DNA from: an uncultured bacterium
GTDB taxonomy: Bacteria > Cyanobacteriota > Vampirovibrionia > Gastranaerophilales > Gastranaerophilaceae
Reading direction: 5' to 3'
DNA: 37,779 nt
Assembly: GCA_949296245.1 (NCBI GenBank)
Contig: CASFNW010000002.1
Location: 10,675-48,453 of the forward strand
This document shows, in pieces, positions 26,582-33,170 of the stretch (positions are counted from its first letter, which is position 1; every line of letters starts with the position of its first letter). The notes beneath the pieces are model-generated. The model ran no database searches. It saw only the letters and a program-made list of their open reading frames with translations, and had not been told where the DNA came from. A program made the translations under genes and the position numbers.

Positions 26582-26610
26582 ATTATAGAAATTTTTTAAT
26601 GTTTTAGCAA
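26582..26610 (-). promoter_or_regulatory. Promoter of the barrel-pentapeptide operon
   Basis: On the minus strand, TTGCTA (26605-26610), a 17-nt spacer and a perfect TATAAT (26582-26587) are present, about 70 nt upstream of the gene start. Confidence 0.7.
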
Positions 26611-26683
26611 TATAATGATTAGTTTTGTAAATATTATTTGTTTAAGATACGCAAATATCTATACACATAAAAACTAAAAAGCA

Positions 26684-26780
26684 TAAAAAAAACGAGGGGT
26701 TTTGTAATCAATAAGCCATAAGACTCAATCTTACATCCCGACCCTCGTAAGGTTTTTACACTAGCCGAAACATTAATAAC
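26684..26780 (-). ncRNA. Candidate small RNA (~95 nt) or leader riboswitch
   Basis: A near-consensus promoter at 26787-26815 would start a transcript near 26780. The transcript would end at an ACGAGGG/CCCTCGT stem (26692-26698 with 26742-26748) followed by eight U residues (26685-26692). Between the stem arms are 43 nt with a TGTAA/TTACA inner pairing and a small AAGA-TTGAG-TCTT hairpin, so the terminator is formed by long-range closure of a multi-part fold. It does not match the FMN, cobalamin, TPP, SRP or 6S signatures I know. It may be a stand-alone RNA or a switch ahead of the gene starting at 26514. Confidence 0.5.
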
Positions 26781-26786
26781 ATTATT

Positions 26787-26815
26787 ATTATAACACTTAT
26801 TTGAGTATTATGCAA
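26787..26815 (-). promoter_or_regulatory. Strong promoter of the candidate RNA
   Basis: On the minus strand, TTGCAT (26810-26815), a 17-nt spacer and a perfect TATAAT (26787-26792) are present. No reading frame begins within 250 nt downstream, which points to a non-coding transcript or a long leader. Confidence 0.7.
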
Positions 26816-26999
26816 ATACAACGAATAATATGTTAACTAATATTACTTTTTCTTAACATGTCTATATCGTATAGTTATTGCATTTGGGGGCCGGTCATCT
26901 ATTATTTGTTAAGATTTTAGTAATAAATTTTATATACTTTTATAACCATACAATACAATATAATTTAAAATCTAAAATTATTTTTTATATTATAATTGT

Positions 27000-27926
27000 A
27001 TGGCCATGAAAATTTATAATGATTTAAATCATAATCCTTATTTATCAATTTGTCTCGGCTTTTTTGACGGCGTGCATCAGGGACATAAAGTTGTTTTAAA
27101 AAATACTGTAAATCTTGCACAACAAAATGGATTGAGTTCAGCAGTGGTTACTTTTAAAGAACATCCGTTATGCTATCTTCAAAACAGAACTCCTCAGTAT
27201 ATTTTATCGCTTGAAGACAGGCTTTCACTAATAGAACAGCAGGGCATTGATTATGCATATGTGCTTGATTTTGATGAAAATATTGCTGATGCTCTTGCTT
27301 ACGATTATCTTAAAGATTTTTTGGTTAAATATCTTTCTCCTAAGTTTATAACAACAGGTTTTAACCATTACTTTGGTGCAAATAAACAGGGTGATGCAAA
27401 TTTTTTGCGTGCTTATCAGAATGATTTTGGCTACAGATTTTTTGAAATTCCTCCAATAACTTTTAACAATACTCTTATTAGCAGTTCAAAAATAAGACAG
27501 TTAATTCAAGATGGCTGTACGGAAAATATTCCTAATTTGCTTGGTGGTCATTTTTATATAAAAGGACGTGTCATTACAGGAAAAAGGATAGGAAGGACAT
27601 TATCTTATCCAACTGCAAACATAAGATATCCGGAAAATATTATTAAACCCCACAATGGAGTTTATGCTGTAGTTGTTGAACTAGACAAACAAAAATATAA
27701 TGGAATGTCTAATCTTGGTACAAGACCGACTGTTAGCGGCAGGGAGCTGTTGCTGGAAACCCATATTTTTGATTTTAATGAAAATATTTATGATAAAGAT
27801 ATAAAAATTTATTTTTGCAAAAAAATTAGAAACGAAACAAAATTTGCGTCTTTACCTGAATTAAAATCACAGCTTGTAAAAGACGAAGCTGCAATAAGAG
27901 AATATTTTACTACAAATAAAATTTAA
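27000..27926 (+). CDS. ribF: Bifunctional riboflavin kinase / FAD synthetase
   Basis: This is a two-domain enzyme making FMN and then FAD from riboflavin. The N-terminal FAD synthetase domain (about 1-180) has the nucleotidyltransferase motif LGFFDGVHQGHK and the late ISSSKIRQLI. The C-terminal riboflavin kinase domain (about 181-308) has GHFYIKGRVITGKRIGR, the PTAN motif in SYPTANI, and GTRPT. Length is 308 residues. No Shine-Dalgarno precedes either ATG (27000 or 27006). A TATAAT box ends 3 nt before the first ATG, so the second one, at 27006, may be a leaderless start. No FMN riboswitch is present. A terminator follows. Confidence 0.96.
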   Translation: MAMKIYNDLNHNPYLSICLGFFDGVHQGHKVVLKNTVNLAQQNGLSSAVVTFKEHPLCYLQNRTPQYILSLEDRLSLIEQQGIDYAYVLDFDENIADALAYDYLKDFLVKYLSPKFITTGFNHYFGANKQGDANFLRAYQNDFGYRFFEIPPITFNNTLISSSKIRQLIQDGCTENIPNLLGGHFYIKGRVITGKRIGRTLSYPTANIRYPENIIKPHNGVYAVVVELDKQKYNGMSNLGTRPTVSGRELLLETHIFDFNENIYDKDIKIYFCKKIRNETKFASLPELKSQLVKDEAAIREYFTTNKI

Positions 27927-27942
27927 GAATAAGGAAAAATAT

Positions 27943-27972
27943 AAAAGCGGCAGAGTTATTTCTGCCGCTTTT
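27943..27972. terminator. Bidirectional intrinsic terminator (ribF / 27977 gene)
   Basis: A perfect 12-bp stem AAAAGCGGCAGA/TCTGCCGCTTTT (27943-27954 with 27961-27972) has a 6-nt loop and A/T tracts on both flanks. It sits between convergent genes ending at 27926 and 27977. Confidence 0.92.
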
Positions 27973-27976
27973 CGTT

Positions 27977-28684
27977 TTATTTCAATGCTTCAAGATCTGC
28001 TTTTGCTTTAGGTATAATTACATCCCACATATCTTTAATAAATTCTGACGGAGTCATACCTGTGTGAGTATCTTTGCTTATTGCTTCTGCTGCAAACTGC
28101 TGGATTCTTACTTCTGCTTCTTCTTTAGGCATTTGCGCATACATTTGAGCAAGAGTGTTATTCTCTGCTCCTATTCTTGTGTGAATATAATTGAGTATAT
28201 TTTTTCCGTCTTCCAACTCTGCTTTTGAGTAACCTGCCAAATAGGCTTCTTCAATCCAGCTGGCAGCCTGGTGGAATTTGTTTTCTTCTGTCGGGCTTGC
28301 TGAGCGTATAGCAGCTGCAGGTTCGATGTTTTCAATTTTTACTATGTTGCCGTCCATGTTTTCCCTAAGAACTCTCTGTGCATCCGCTCTGTATTTATCC
28401 TTAAGCTGCGTGATTTTTTGTTGTAATTTTTCAGTGCTTTGTTTGCCGCCCTTTTTTAACAGTTGACCGATTTTATCTCTTTTTACATAAGCTGTTAAAC
28501 CAAGTGCCGCCAGAGCTACCGCACCAACGACAATAGGTGTTTTGATATTTTGGCTTTTTGTTTGCCGAGACGTTGCTGGCGTAGCTGTTTGTGCAGAAAT
28601 TCCCTGCGGATTTACTGTCTGAGACTTTGTAATCTGTTGCATTTTTGCAAACGGACTGTTTGACATGACTTTATCTACAGGCAT
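27977..28684 (-). CDS. Hypothetical membrane-anchored coiled-coil protein
   Basis: I do not recognise this 235-residue protein. Residues 1-48 are polar and Gln/Thr/Ser-rich with SPFAKM near the start. One membrane helix lies at about 50-67 (VVGAVALAALGLTAYV), followed by lysines and a coiled coil (about 78-110, QSTEKLQQKITQLKDKY). The C-terminal 100 residues are helical (EEAEVRIQQFAAEAIS). The order of polar leader, single helix and coiled coil copies the N terminus of the GT5 protein at 11320-14235. GGAG precedes the ATG at 28684; the ATG at codon 7 is an alternative start. It may be an envelope or lineage-specific scaffold protein. Confidence 0.75.
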   Translation of the reverse strand: MPVDKVMSNSPFAKMQQITKSQTVNPQGISAQTATPATSRQTKSQNIKTPIVVGAVALAALGLTAYVKRDKIGQLLKKGGKQSTEKLQQKITQLKDKYRADAQRVLRENMDGNIVKIENIEPAAAIRSASPTEENKFHQAASWIEEAYLAGYSKAELEDGKNILNYIHTRIGAENNTLAQMYAQMPKEEAEVRIQQFAAEAISKDTHTGMTPSEFIKDMWDVIIPKAKADLEALK

Positions 28685-29101
28685 GCTTACTCCTTTCCCT
28701 TTCTTTATGAGACCATTTGTGTTTGTATATTATTAAATTCAAAAATAAAATTTTTTGCCACTATTTTTTTTGATATCCCCGTAAACTTAATAATAGACAG
28801 AAATTTTAATTTTAATATTTCTTAATAAATTTATAAAAAACTTGTTATACAAGCTATTAAAATTCCATAAATAAAAAATAAATAGAAAATACTGAAAAGC
28901 AGTCTTGTGTTTTTTTTCAGATATGACATAAATTCTCTCCGTAAATGTGACAACTATAAAAATTTTTGCCCGTACATAAGAGTTTTTATATTAGCCGGCA
29001 GTCTGATAATCGGGTAATTTTGTAAAAATTACTACAATAAGACTTTTAAACAAATAATTTGTATTGTAATATTTATTTAAAAATGTGACAGGAGAAAAAC
29101 G
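28685..29101. other. Divergent intergenic region upstream of ribH
   Basis: Apart from the candidate small membrane ORF (28831-28929), the stretch is A/T-rich. A short inverted repeat GTAATTTT-GTA-AAAATTAC lies near 29016, about 80 nt before ribH. No FMN riboswitch (conserved GGGCAGGGTGAAATTCCC-like core) is present although ribH follows. Confidence 0.5.
28831..28929 (-). CDS. Candidate 32-residue single-pass membrane protein
   Basis: A short frame starts ATG at 28929 with GGAGAG 6 nt upstream and ends TAA at 28831. The product begins MSYLKKNTRLLF and continues as an uninterrupted hydrophobic helix (SIFYLFFIYGILIACI). Positive charges before the helix predict a cytoplasmic N terminus. A TATAGT box near 28957 is a possible -10. 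It lies 147 nt upstream of the membrane protein at 27977-28684, on the same strand. Small bacterial membrane peptides of this type often regulate a larger membrane partner. The coding call rests on the ribosome site and composition only. Confidence 0.45.
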   Translation of the reverse strand: MSYLKKNTRLLFSIFYLFFIYGILIACITSFL

Positions 29102-29566
29102 ATGGCTAATGTAATACAGGGCAGTTTTACAACTGATAATGAAAAATTTTGTATAGTAATTTCCAGATTTAATGAATTTATCGGCTCAAAACTTCTTGCC
29201 GGTGCAATAGATGAATTTGTAAGACACGGTATAAAAGAAGATACTATTGATGTTATATGGACACCAGGTGCTTTTGAAATTCCGCTTGTCGCTCAAAAAG
29301 CTGCAAATACAGGAAAATATAATGCAATTGTTACTCTGGGTGCAGTAATCAAAGGTTCAACGGATCATTATGAATTTGTTGCTTCTGAAGTATCTAAAGG
29401 TATTGCTCAGGTAGCTTTAAAAACCGGTATTCCTGTTATATTCGGTGTGCTTACTACAGATAACCTTGAACAAGCCATTGAAAGAGCCGGTACAAAGGCA
29501 GGAAATAAAGGCTCTGAAGCTGCAAAAACTGCAATTGAGATGGCAAACTTGACAAAACTTATATAA
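29102..29566 (+). CDS. ribH: 6,7-dimethyl-8-ribityllumazine synthase
   Basis: RibH makes the immediate precursor of riboflavin from ribitylaminouracil and a four-carbon phosphate. In many bacteria it forms a 60-subunit shell. Its 154 residues are standard. Visible are [30 protein letters not shown] with the catalytic His, and [14 protein letters not shown] followed by GNKG. AGGAG precedes the ATG. No other riboflavin-synthesis gene besides ribF is in the window, and no RFN element is seen. Confidence 0.97.
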   Translation: MANVIQGSFTTDNEKFCIVISRFNEFIGSKLLAGAIDEFVRHGIKEDTIDVIWTPGAFEIPLVAQKAANTGKYNAIVTLGAVIKGSTDHYEFVASEVSKGIAQVALKTGIPVIFGVLTTDNLEQAIERAGTKAGNKGSEAAKTAIEMANLTKLI

Positions 29567-29609
29567 TTCTATAATATAACTCTTGTTTAATTAAGATAGG
29601 AGTTTACGA

Positions 29610-30308
29610 ATGAGTATAGATATTGCAAAAGCTTTTAAAGCACCCTGGAATAGAGATGGCGGTTTTGCTAGAATGTTTTTAGGCGGGCTTGTTTCCGGCA
29701 TTCCGATTTTGAATTTTGTCACATTCGGGTATTTAATGGAGTATTTAAACAGGCTTATAAACGGAAAAGAAGAATTGGGAAATATCTTTCAGCATGGCAG
29801 CAAATCTTTTGTAACGGGATTTAAGTATATAGTCGGATTAATATTATTTTTTGCTTTCTTTGTTGCCGGTGAAATAATTGTGCATTTACTTTTTGCTAAA
29901 TCAGTTCCGTTTATATCCAGCTTGTTGATAAATCTTTTGTCATTTGTTTGTTCATTATTTCTTATTCTTATGATGATTAATTTTGCGAAAGACAATAAAA
30001 TTTTGTCGATGATTGATTTTAAACAGGCGTACAGTTTGATAAATTCAAAAGATAAAGCTATCAATTTTGTAATACTTTTTATTATGATTATAGTAGTTCA
30101 GATTGTATATATAATACCGATTAGTATTATTGCTGTAATTTGTGCACTTATAGGGGCAATGCTGTTTAAATCAGTAATGTTTGTTGCTCTTTTATTATTT
30201 ATGATAGCTTTAGTAATTGTTTTGGCTCCTCTGTCTTTTGCAATGGTTGTTACAATGTTTAATATGATTGGACAATTTGCACAAAAGACTCTGGCTTTAC
30301 AGAGATAG
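29610..30308 (+). CDS. DUF4013-like polytopic membrane protein (first of a pair)
   Basis: This 232-residue protein has about five or six predicted membrane helices. The N-terminal amphipathic part (IDIAKAFKAPWNRDG) and the first helix GGLVSGIPILNFVTFGYLM match the general pattern of DUF4013 proteins, which have no established function. A DxK-rich loop lies in the middle (MIDFKQAYSLINSKDKA). It follows ribH by 43 nt with a GGAG site and precedes a similar membrane gene. The shared family pattern suggests a tandem duplication or a hetero-oligomeric pair. Confidence 0.75.
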   Translation: MSIDIAKAFKAPWNRDGGFARMFLGGLVSGIPILNFVTFGYLMEYLNRLINGKEELGNIFQHGSKSFVTGFKYIVGLILFFAFFVAGEIIVHLLFAKSVPFISSLLINLLSFVCSLFLILMMINFAKDNKILSMIDFKQAYSLINSKDKAINFVILFIMIIVVQIVYIIPISIIAVICALIGAMLFKSVMFVALLLFMIALVIVLAPLSFAMVVTMFNMIGQFAQKTLALQR

Positions 30309-30327
30309 AAATTTATAAAAAATTTTA

Positions 30328-30380
30328 ATAAACACACTATCATTTTGTACAAAAAAGTGCTACAATGATAGTGTGTTTAT
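30328..30380. terminator. Long perfect inverted repeat between the DUF4013 genes
   Basis: A 17-bp perfect stem ATAAACACACTATCATT/AATGATAGTGTGTTTAT (30328-30344 with 30364-30380) encloses a partly pairing 19-nt loop. The downstream tract is A/T-rich but not a pure T-run, so it may terminate, stabilise the upstream message or bind a regulator. Confidence 0.65.
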
Positions 30381-30401
30381 TATTTATAATTTGTATGGAG
30401 C

Positions 30402-31163
30402 GTGCTAATGGGTATTAGTCTAAAGCAGGCGTTTTCTTTTGTGCCGCAGGATAAAAAATGGATAAATAAAATTTTTATAGGCGGCTTGTTGATGTTTATT
30501 CCGTGCTTTATGTATATTTTGCCGGGAATACAGAGATTATTATTTAATCCAATAAATTATTATCTTGTCAGTTTTTGCGCAATATTAGCTGCTGTTACTG
30601 CCTTTATTGTACGCGGGTATTTTTTTAAGACACTACACAACAGAATTGTACATTTTAAAGGCCGTCTTGCTTCATGGAAGTATTGTTCGTATTATTTATA
30701 CATAGGTTTTAAAGCATATCTTGCTTCTTTGATTTTACTATTGCCGTTTTTGCTGGTATTTGGATTTATAATGCTCTTTGCTCCAATGTCTTTATCTCTT
30801 GAATCTATACCATTCTTATTTGCAGGTTTTATACTTATTACTTTGTATGCGGTATTTTATATTATGCTTGCATTAAATTTTGCACTGGATTTCAGGTTTA
30901 AATCTTTCTTTAATCTGAAAAAGGCATTTGATTTAATTAAAAACAATATATCAGGATATGTTGTACTTGTTTTTGATTGTTTATTAGTAGGTTTCTGTGG
31001 ATTTATACTTTCAGTCATATTGATAAATGCCCAGATTTTTGGTTTATTGCTTCCGTTTGTTATTTTTTATATTTATATGGTTTATTGTGATTTATTTGCT
31101 CAGTTTGCATTGCAGGTAGGCGAGGAAAAATATGATGAAAACAAGTGTTTTGTCCAGGGTTAA
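30402..31163 (+). CDS. DUF4013-like polytopic membrane protein (second of a pair)
   Basis: This 253-residue protein has about six membrane helices. The opening (ISLKQAFSFVPQDKKWINKIFIGGLLMFIP) parallels that of the upstream protein, which suggests a distant paralogue. The middle has a basic cytoplasmic segment (GRLASWKY) and the end is acidic (GEEKYDENK). GGAGCG precedes the ATG. Its last 32 bases overlap a 53-codon ORF in another frame. Function unknown. Confidence 0.75.
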   Translation: MLMGISLKQAFSFVPQDKKWINKIFIGGLLMFIPCFMYILPGIQRLLFNPINYYLVSFCAILAAVTAFIVRGYFFKTLHNRIVHFKGRLASWKYCSYYLYIGFKAYLASLILLLPFLLVFGFIMLFAPMSLSLESIPFLFAGFILITLYAVFYIMLALNFALDFRFKSFFNLKKAFDLIKNNISGYVVLVFDCLLVGFCGFILSVILINAQIFGLLLPFVIFYIYMVYCDLFAQFALQVGEEKYDENKCFVQG

Positions 31164-31293
31164 AAAGTTAAAAAAAGATTTAGTACGAGATTTTAGACGA
31201 ATGTTTAGACCGTCTAAAAAGAATTTTCTGCTTCCGTTTTCTGATGATGACAACATCAGGCATTACTGGGCAATGTTTATGATTTTTAGCTAA
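31132..31293 (+). CDS. Small basic protein (53 residues) overlapping the DUF4013 gene
   Basis: This frame starts ATG at 31132 (a second ATG follows at once) and ends TAA at 31293. GAGG lies 7 nt upstream, inside the end of the membrane-protein gene, an arrangement typical of translational coupling. The product is strongly basic in its first 34 residues (VKKLKKDLVRDFRRMFRPSK), then has DDD and an aromatic, hydrophobic end (HYWAMFMIFS). The amphipathic basic helix suggests binding to membrane or nucleic acid, but no family is recognised. Confidence 0.6.
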   Translation: MMKTSVLSRVKKLKKDLVRDFRRMFRPSKKNFLLPFSDDDNIRHYWAMFMIFS

Positions 31294-31295
31294 TA

Positions 31296-31601
31296 TCATA
31301 ATCTTGCTGTAAGAATTTTTGTATCCTCTAAAAAATTAAGAGTGAATGCGCTTGTCTTTGGCACCAATAGCAAGTCGCCTTCTTCCATTTCAAATTTTTT
31401 GTCATCTGTGTTTATTTCAATTCTGCCTTCAATCACATAGAAGCAAACATCTTGCGGAGAAATTTGAGTTGGGACTACAGTTCCTGCTGTTGCTGCAAAT
31501 ATTCCCAAGGCTCTGTTACCTTCATTGATAAGGTATTTATTTTCTATGCCGTCATTTCTGTAATGCAGTTCTTCTTTGGGTACAATAATTTTTTTAAACA
31601 T
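31296..31601 (-). CDS. Small cupin-domain protein
   Basis: This 101-residue single cupin has the usual beta-strand pattern: TAGTVVPTQISPQDVCFYVIEG corresponds to cupin motif 1, but the metal-binding histidines are mostly replaced, and MEEGDLLLVPKTSAFTLNF to motif 2. Without the His triad, metal binding is doubtful. It may bind a small ligand or be structural. It is convergent with the 53-residue ORF (stops 31293 and 31296), with no clear terminator between. Confidence 0.8.
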   Translation of the reverse strand: MFKKIIVPKEELHYRNDGIENKYLINEGNRALGIFAATAGTVVPTQISPQDVCFYVIEGRIEINTDDKKFEMEEGDLLLVPKTSAFTLNFLEDTKILTARL

Positions 31602-31763
31602 TTTCTTCTCCCTTTTGTATCATTTTGTGTTAATTTTTTCTTTATGTAATCACTCTATTGCCTGTCCTTTTGTGCAATTTTATCAAAAGGTTAAATTTTA
31701 CTAATTTTTAGTGTATAAAAATTTTGAGCGGAATATAATATTCTTTAAGAAAGGTTTTAAAAA

Positions 31764-33128
31764 TTGGCAAACAGTCTGGTAAAAACTTCTGAGGGTAAAA
31801 TCCAGAGAATTCCTCCTCAAAATACTGATGCAGAGGAAGCAATTCTTGGTGCTGTATTAACAAATCCGCTTTGTTTTAATAAAATTGCAGATATGCTTTC
31901 TTCCAGAAGCTTTTATAAACCTGCAAACAGATTTATTTATGATGCCATTGTCGAACTTTTTACAAAAAATCAGGCAATTGACATTGTTACGGTCTCAGAA
32001 ATTTTAAATGAGCAGGGTAATCTTGAAAAAGTTGGCGGAAGAGCCTATATAAACGACCTTGCCATGAACGTTATTACAACTGCAAATATTGAATACTATG
32101 CAAAAATAGTTCAGGAAAAAGCAATAAAAAGAGAGCTGATAAATGCCGGTTCCGAGATAGTCGAGATGGCATATGACAATTCTTCAACCGAGGCTACTCT
32201 TGATAGTGCGGAAAAATTAATATTTAACATAGCACAACAAAAAAATACATCAGACTTAGTTTCTGTAAAAGATTTGGTATTAACAAGTTATGAACAGATT
32301 TCATATCGTTATGAACACAGAGATGAACTTATTGGAGTTCCTACCGGCTTTTACGATATGGATGCTTTGACATCCGGATTGCAAAAGTCCGACTTGATTA
32401 TTCTTGCTGCACGACCGTCTATGGGAAAAACTGCTTTTGCATTAAATATTGCACAGAATGTTGGATTGAAAGCAAGAAAACCTGTTGCAATTTTTTCCTT
32501 GGAAATGCCTAAAGAACAGCTGGTTCAGCGTATGTTATGTTCTGAAGCAGAAGTTGATACACAAAAATTAAAAACAGGAAATATGCAGGCAAAAGACTGG
32601 GAAAAGTTAACTACGGCAATGAATCTTTTTGCTGATGCGCCTATTTTTATTGATGATTGCGCTGGTGCAAGTGTTATGGATATAAGAGCAAAATGCAGAA
32701 GACTTGCTATGGAACAAAAAGAACTCGGGCTTGTTGTAATTGATTATCTTCAGCTTATGGAAGGTTCGGGCAACGGAGATGACAGAAACCAGCAAATATC
32801 AAGTATTTCAAGAGGTCTAAAAGGGCTTGCGAGAGAATTGAGTGTGCCTGTAATTGCATTGTCTCAGCTTTCACGTGCAGTTGAACAGCGCACTGACAAA
32901 AAGCCTATGCTTTCAGATTTAAGAGAATCCGGTGCTATTGAACAGGACGCAGACATTGTAATGTTTATATACCGTGATGAATATTACAACAAGGAAGATA
33001 CCGAAAACAGAGGCAAGGCAGAAGTTATTATAGCTAAACATCGTAACGGACCTGTAGGAACAATTGATTTATTATTTCAGGGAAGTATTACAAAGTTTAA
33101 AAATATTACAAAAACTAATGTTTTTTAA
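31764..33128 (+). CDS. dnaB: Replicative DNA helicase DnaB
   Basis: DnaB is the hexameric helicase at the replication fork. Length is 454 residues with no intein. The N-terminal primase-interaction domain starts IPPQNTDAEEAILGAVL. A linker follows, then the RecA-like domain with Walker A AARPSMGKTAFAL, Walker B LVVIDYLQLM, the arginine-finger/DnaB motif SDLRESGAIEQDADIV and the closing AKHRNGPVGTI. The start is TTG at 31764 with AAAGG upstream. A weak hairpin with short T-tail follows at 33135-33153. Confidence 0.98.
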   Translation: MANSLVKTSEGKIQRIPPQNTDAEEAILGAVLTNPLCFNKIADMLSSRSFYKPANRFIYDAIVELFTKNQAIDIVTVSEILNEQGNLEKVGGRAYINDLAMNVITTANIEYYAKIVQEKAIKRELINAGSEIVEMAYDNSSTEATLDSAEKLIFNIAQQKNTSDLVSVKDLVLTSYEQISYRYEHRDELIGVPTGFYDMDALTSGLQKSDLIILAARPSMGKTAFALNIAQNVGLKARKPVAIFSLEMPKEQLVQRMLCSEAEVDTQKLKTGNMQAKDWEKLTTAMNLFADAPIFIDDCAGASVMDIRAKCRRLAMEQKELGLVVIDYLQLMEGSGNGDDRNQQISSISRGLKGLARELSVPVIALSQLSRAVEQRTDKKPMLSDLRESGAIEQDADIVMFIYRDEYYNKEDTENRGKAEVIIAKHRNGPVGTIDLLFQGSITKFKNITKTNVF

Positions 33129-33134
33129 AATGTT

Positions 33135-33153
33135 AAGCAATTTTTTGCTTTTT
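33135..33153 (+). terminator. Short terminator-like hairpin after dnaB
   Basis: AAGCAA-TTTT-TTGCTT (33135-33150) is followed by a few T residues. It is only 6 bp, so termination may be incomplete and the gene at 33171 could be partly read through from dnaB. Confidence 0.45.
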
Positions 33154-33170
33154 GATGCATTGTAAATTTT

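Larger units (their letters stand above)
26515..26999. other. Divergent intergenic region with two promoter-terminator units
   Basis: Between the minus-strand barrel gene and plus-strand ribF there is no coding frame. It holds two successive minus-strand units, each a good promoter followed by a terminator-like hairpin (listed separately). On the ribF side there is a TATAAT box (26991-26996) directly before the start codon. Confidence 0.7.

Noticed and set aside
26692..26748. SRP RNA, 6S RNA or tmRNA fragment
   Set aside because: It is too short, and the diagnostic sequences (GGAAGGAAGCAGC-type SRP loop, tmRNA tRNA-like ends) are missing.
28940..29101. FMN riboswitch expected before ribH (and before ribF)
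   Set aside because: The conserved core is absent in both upstream regions.
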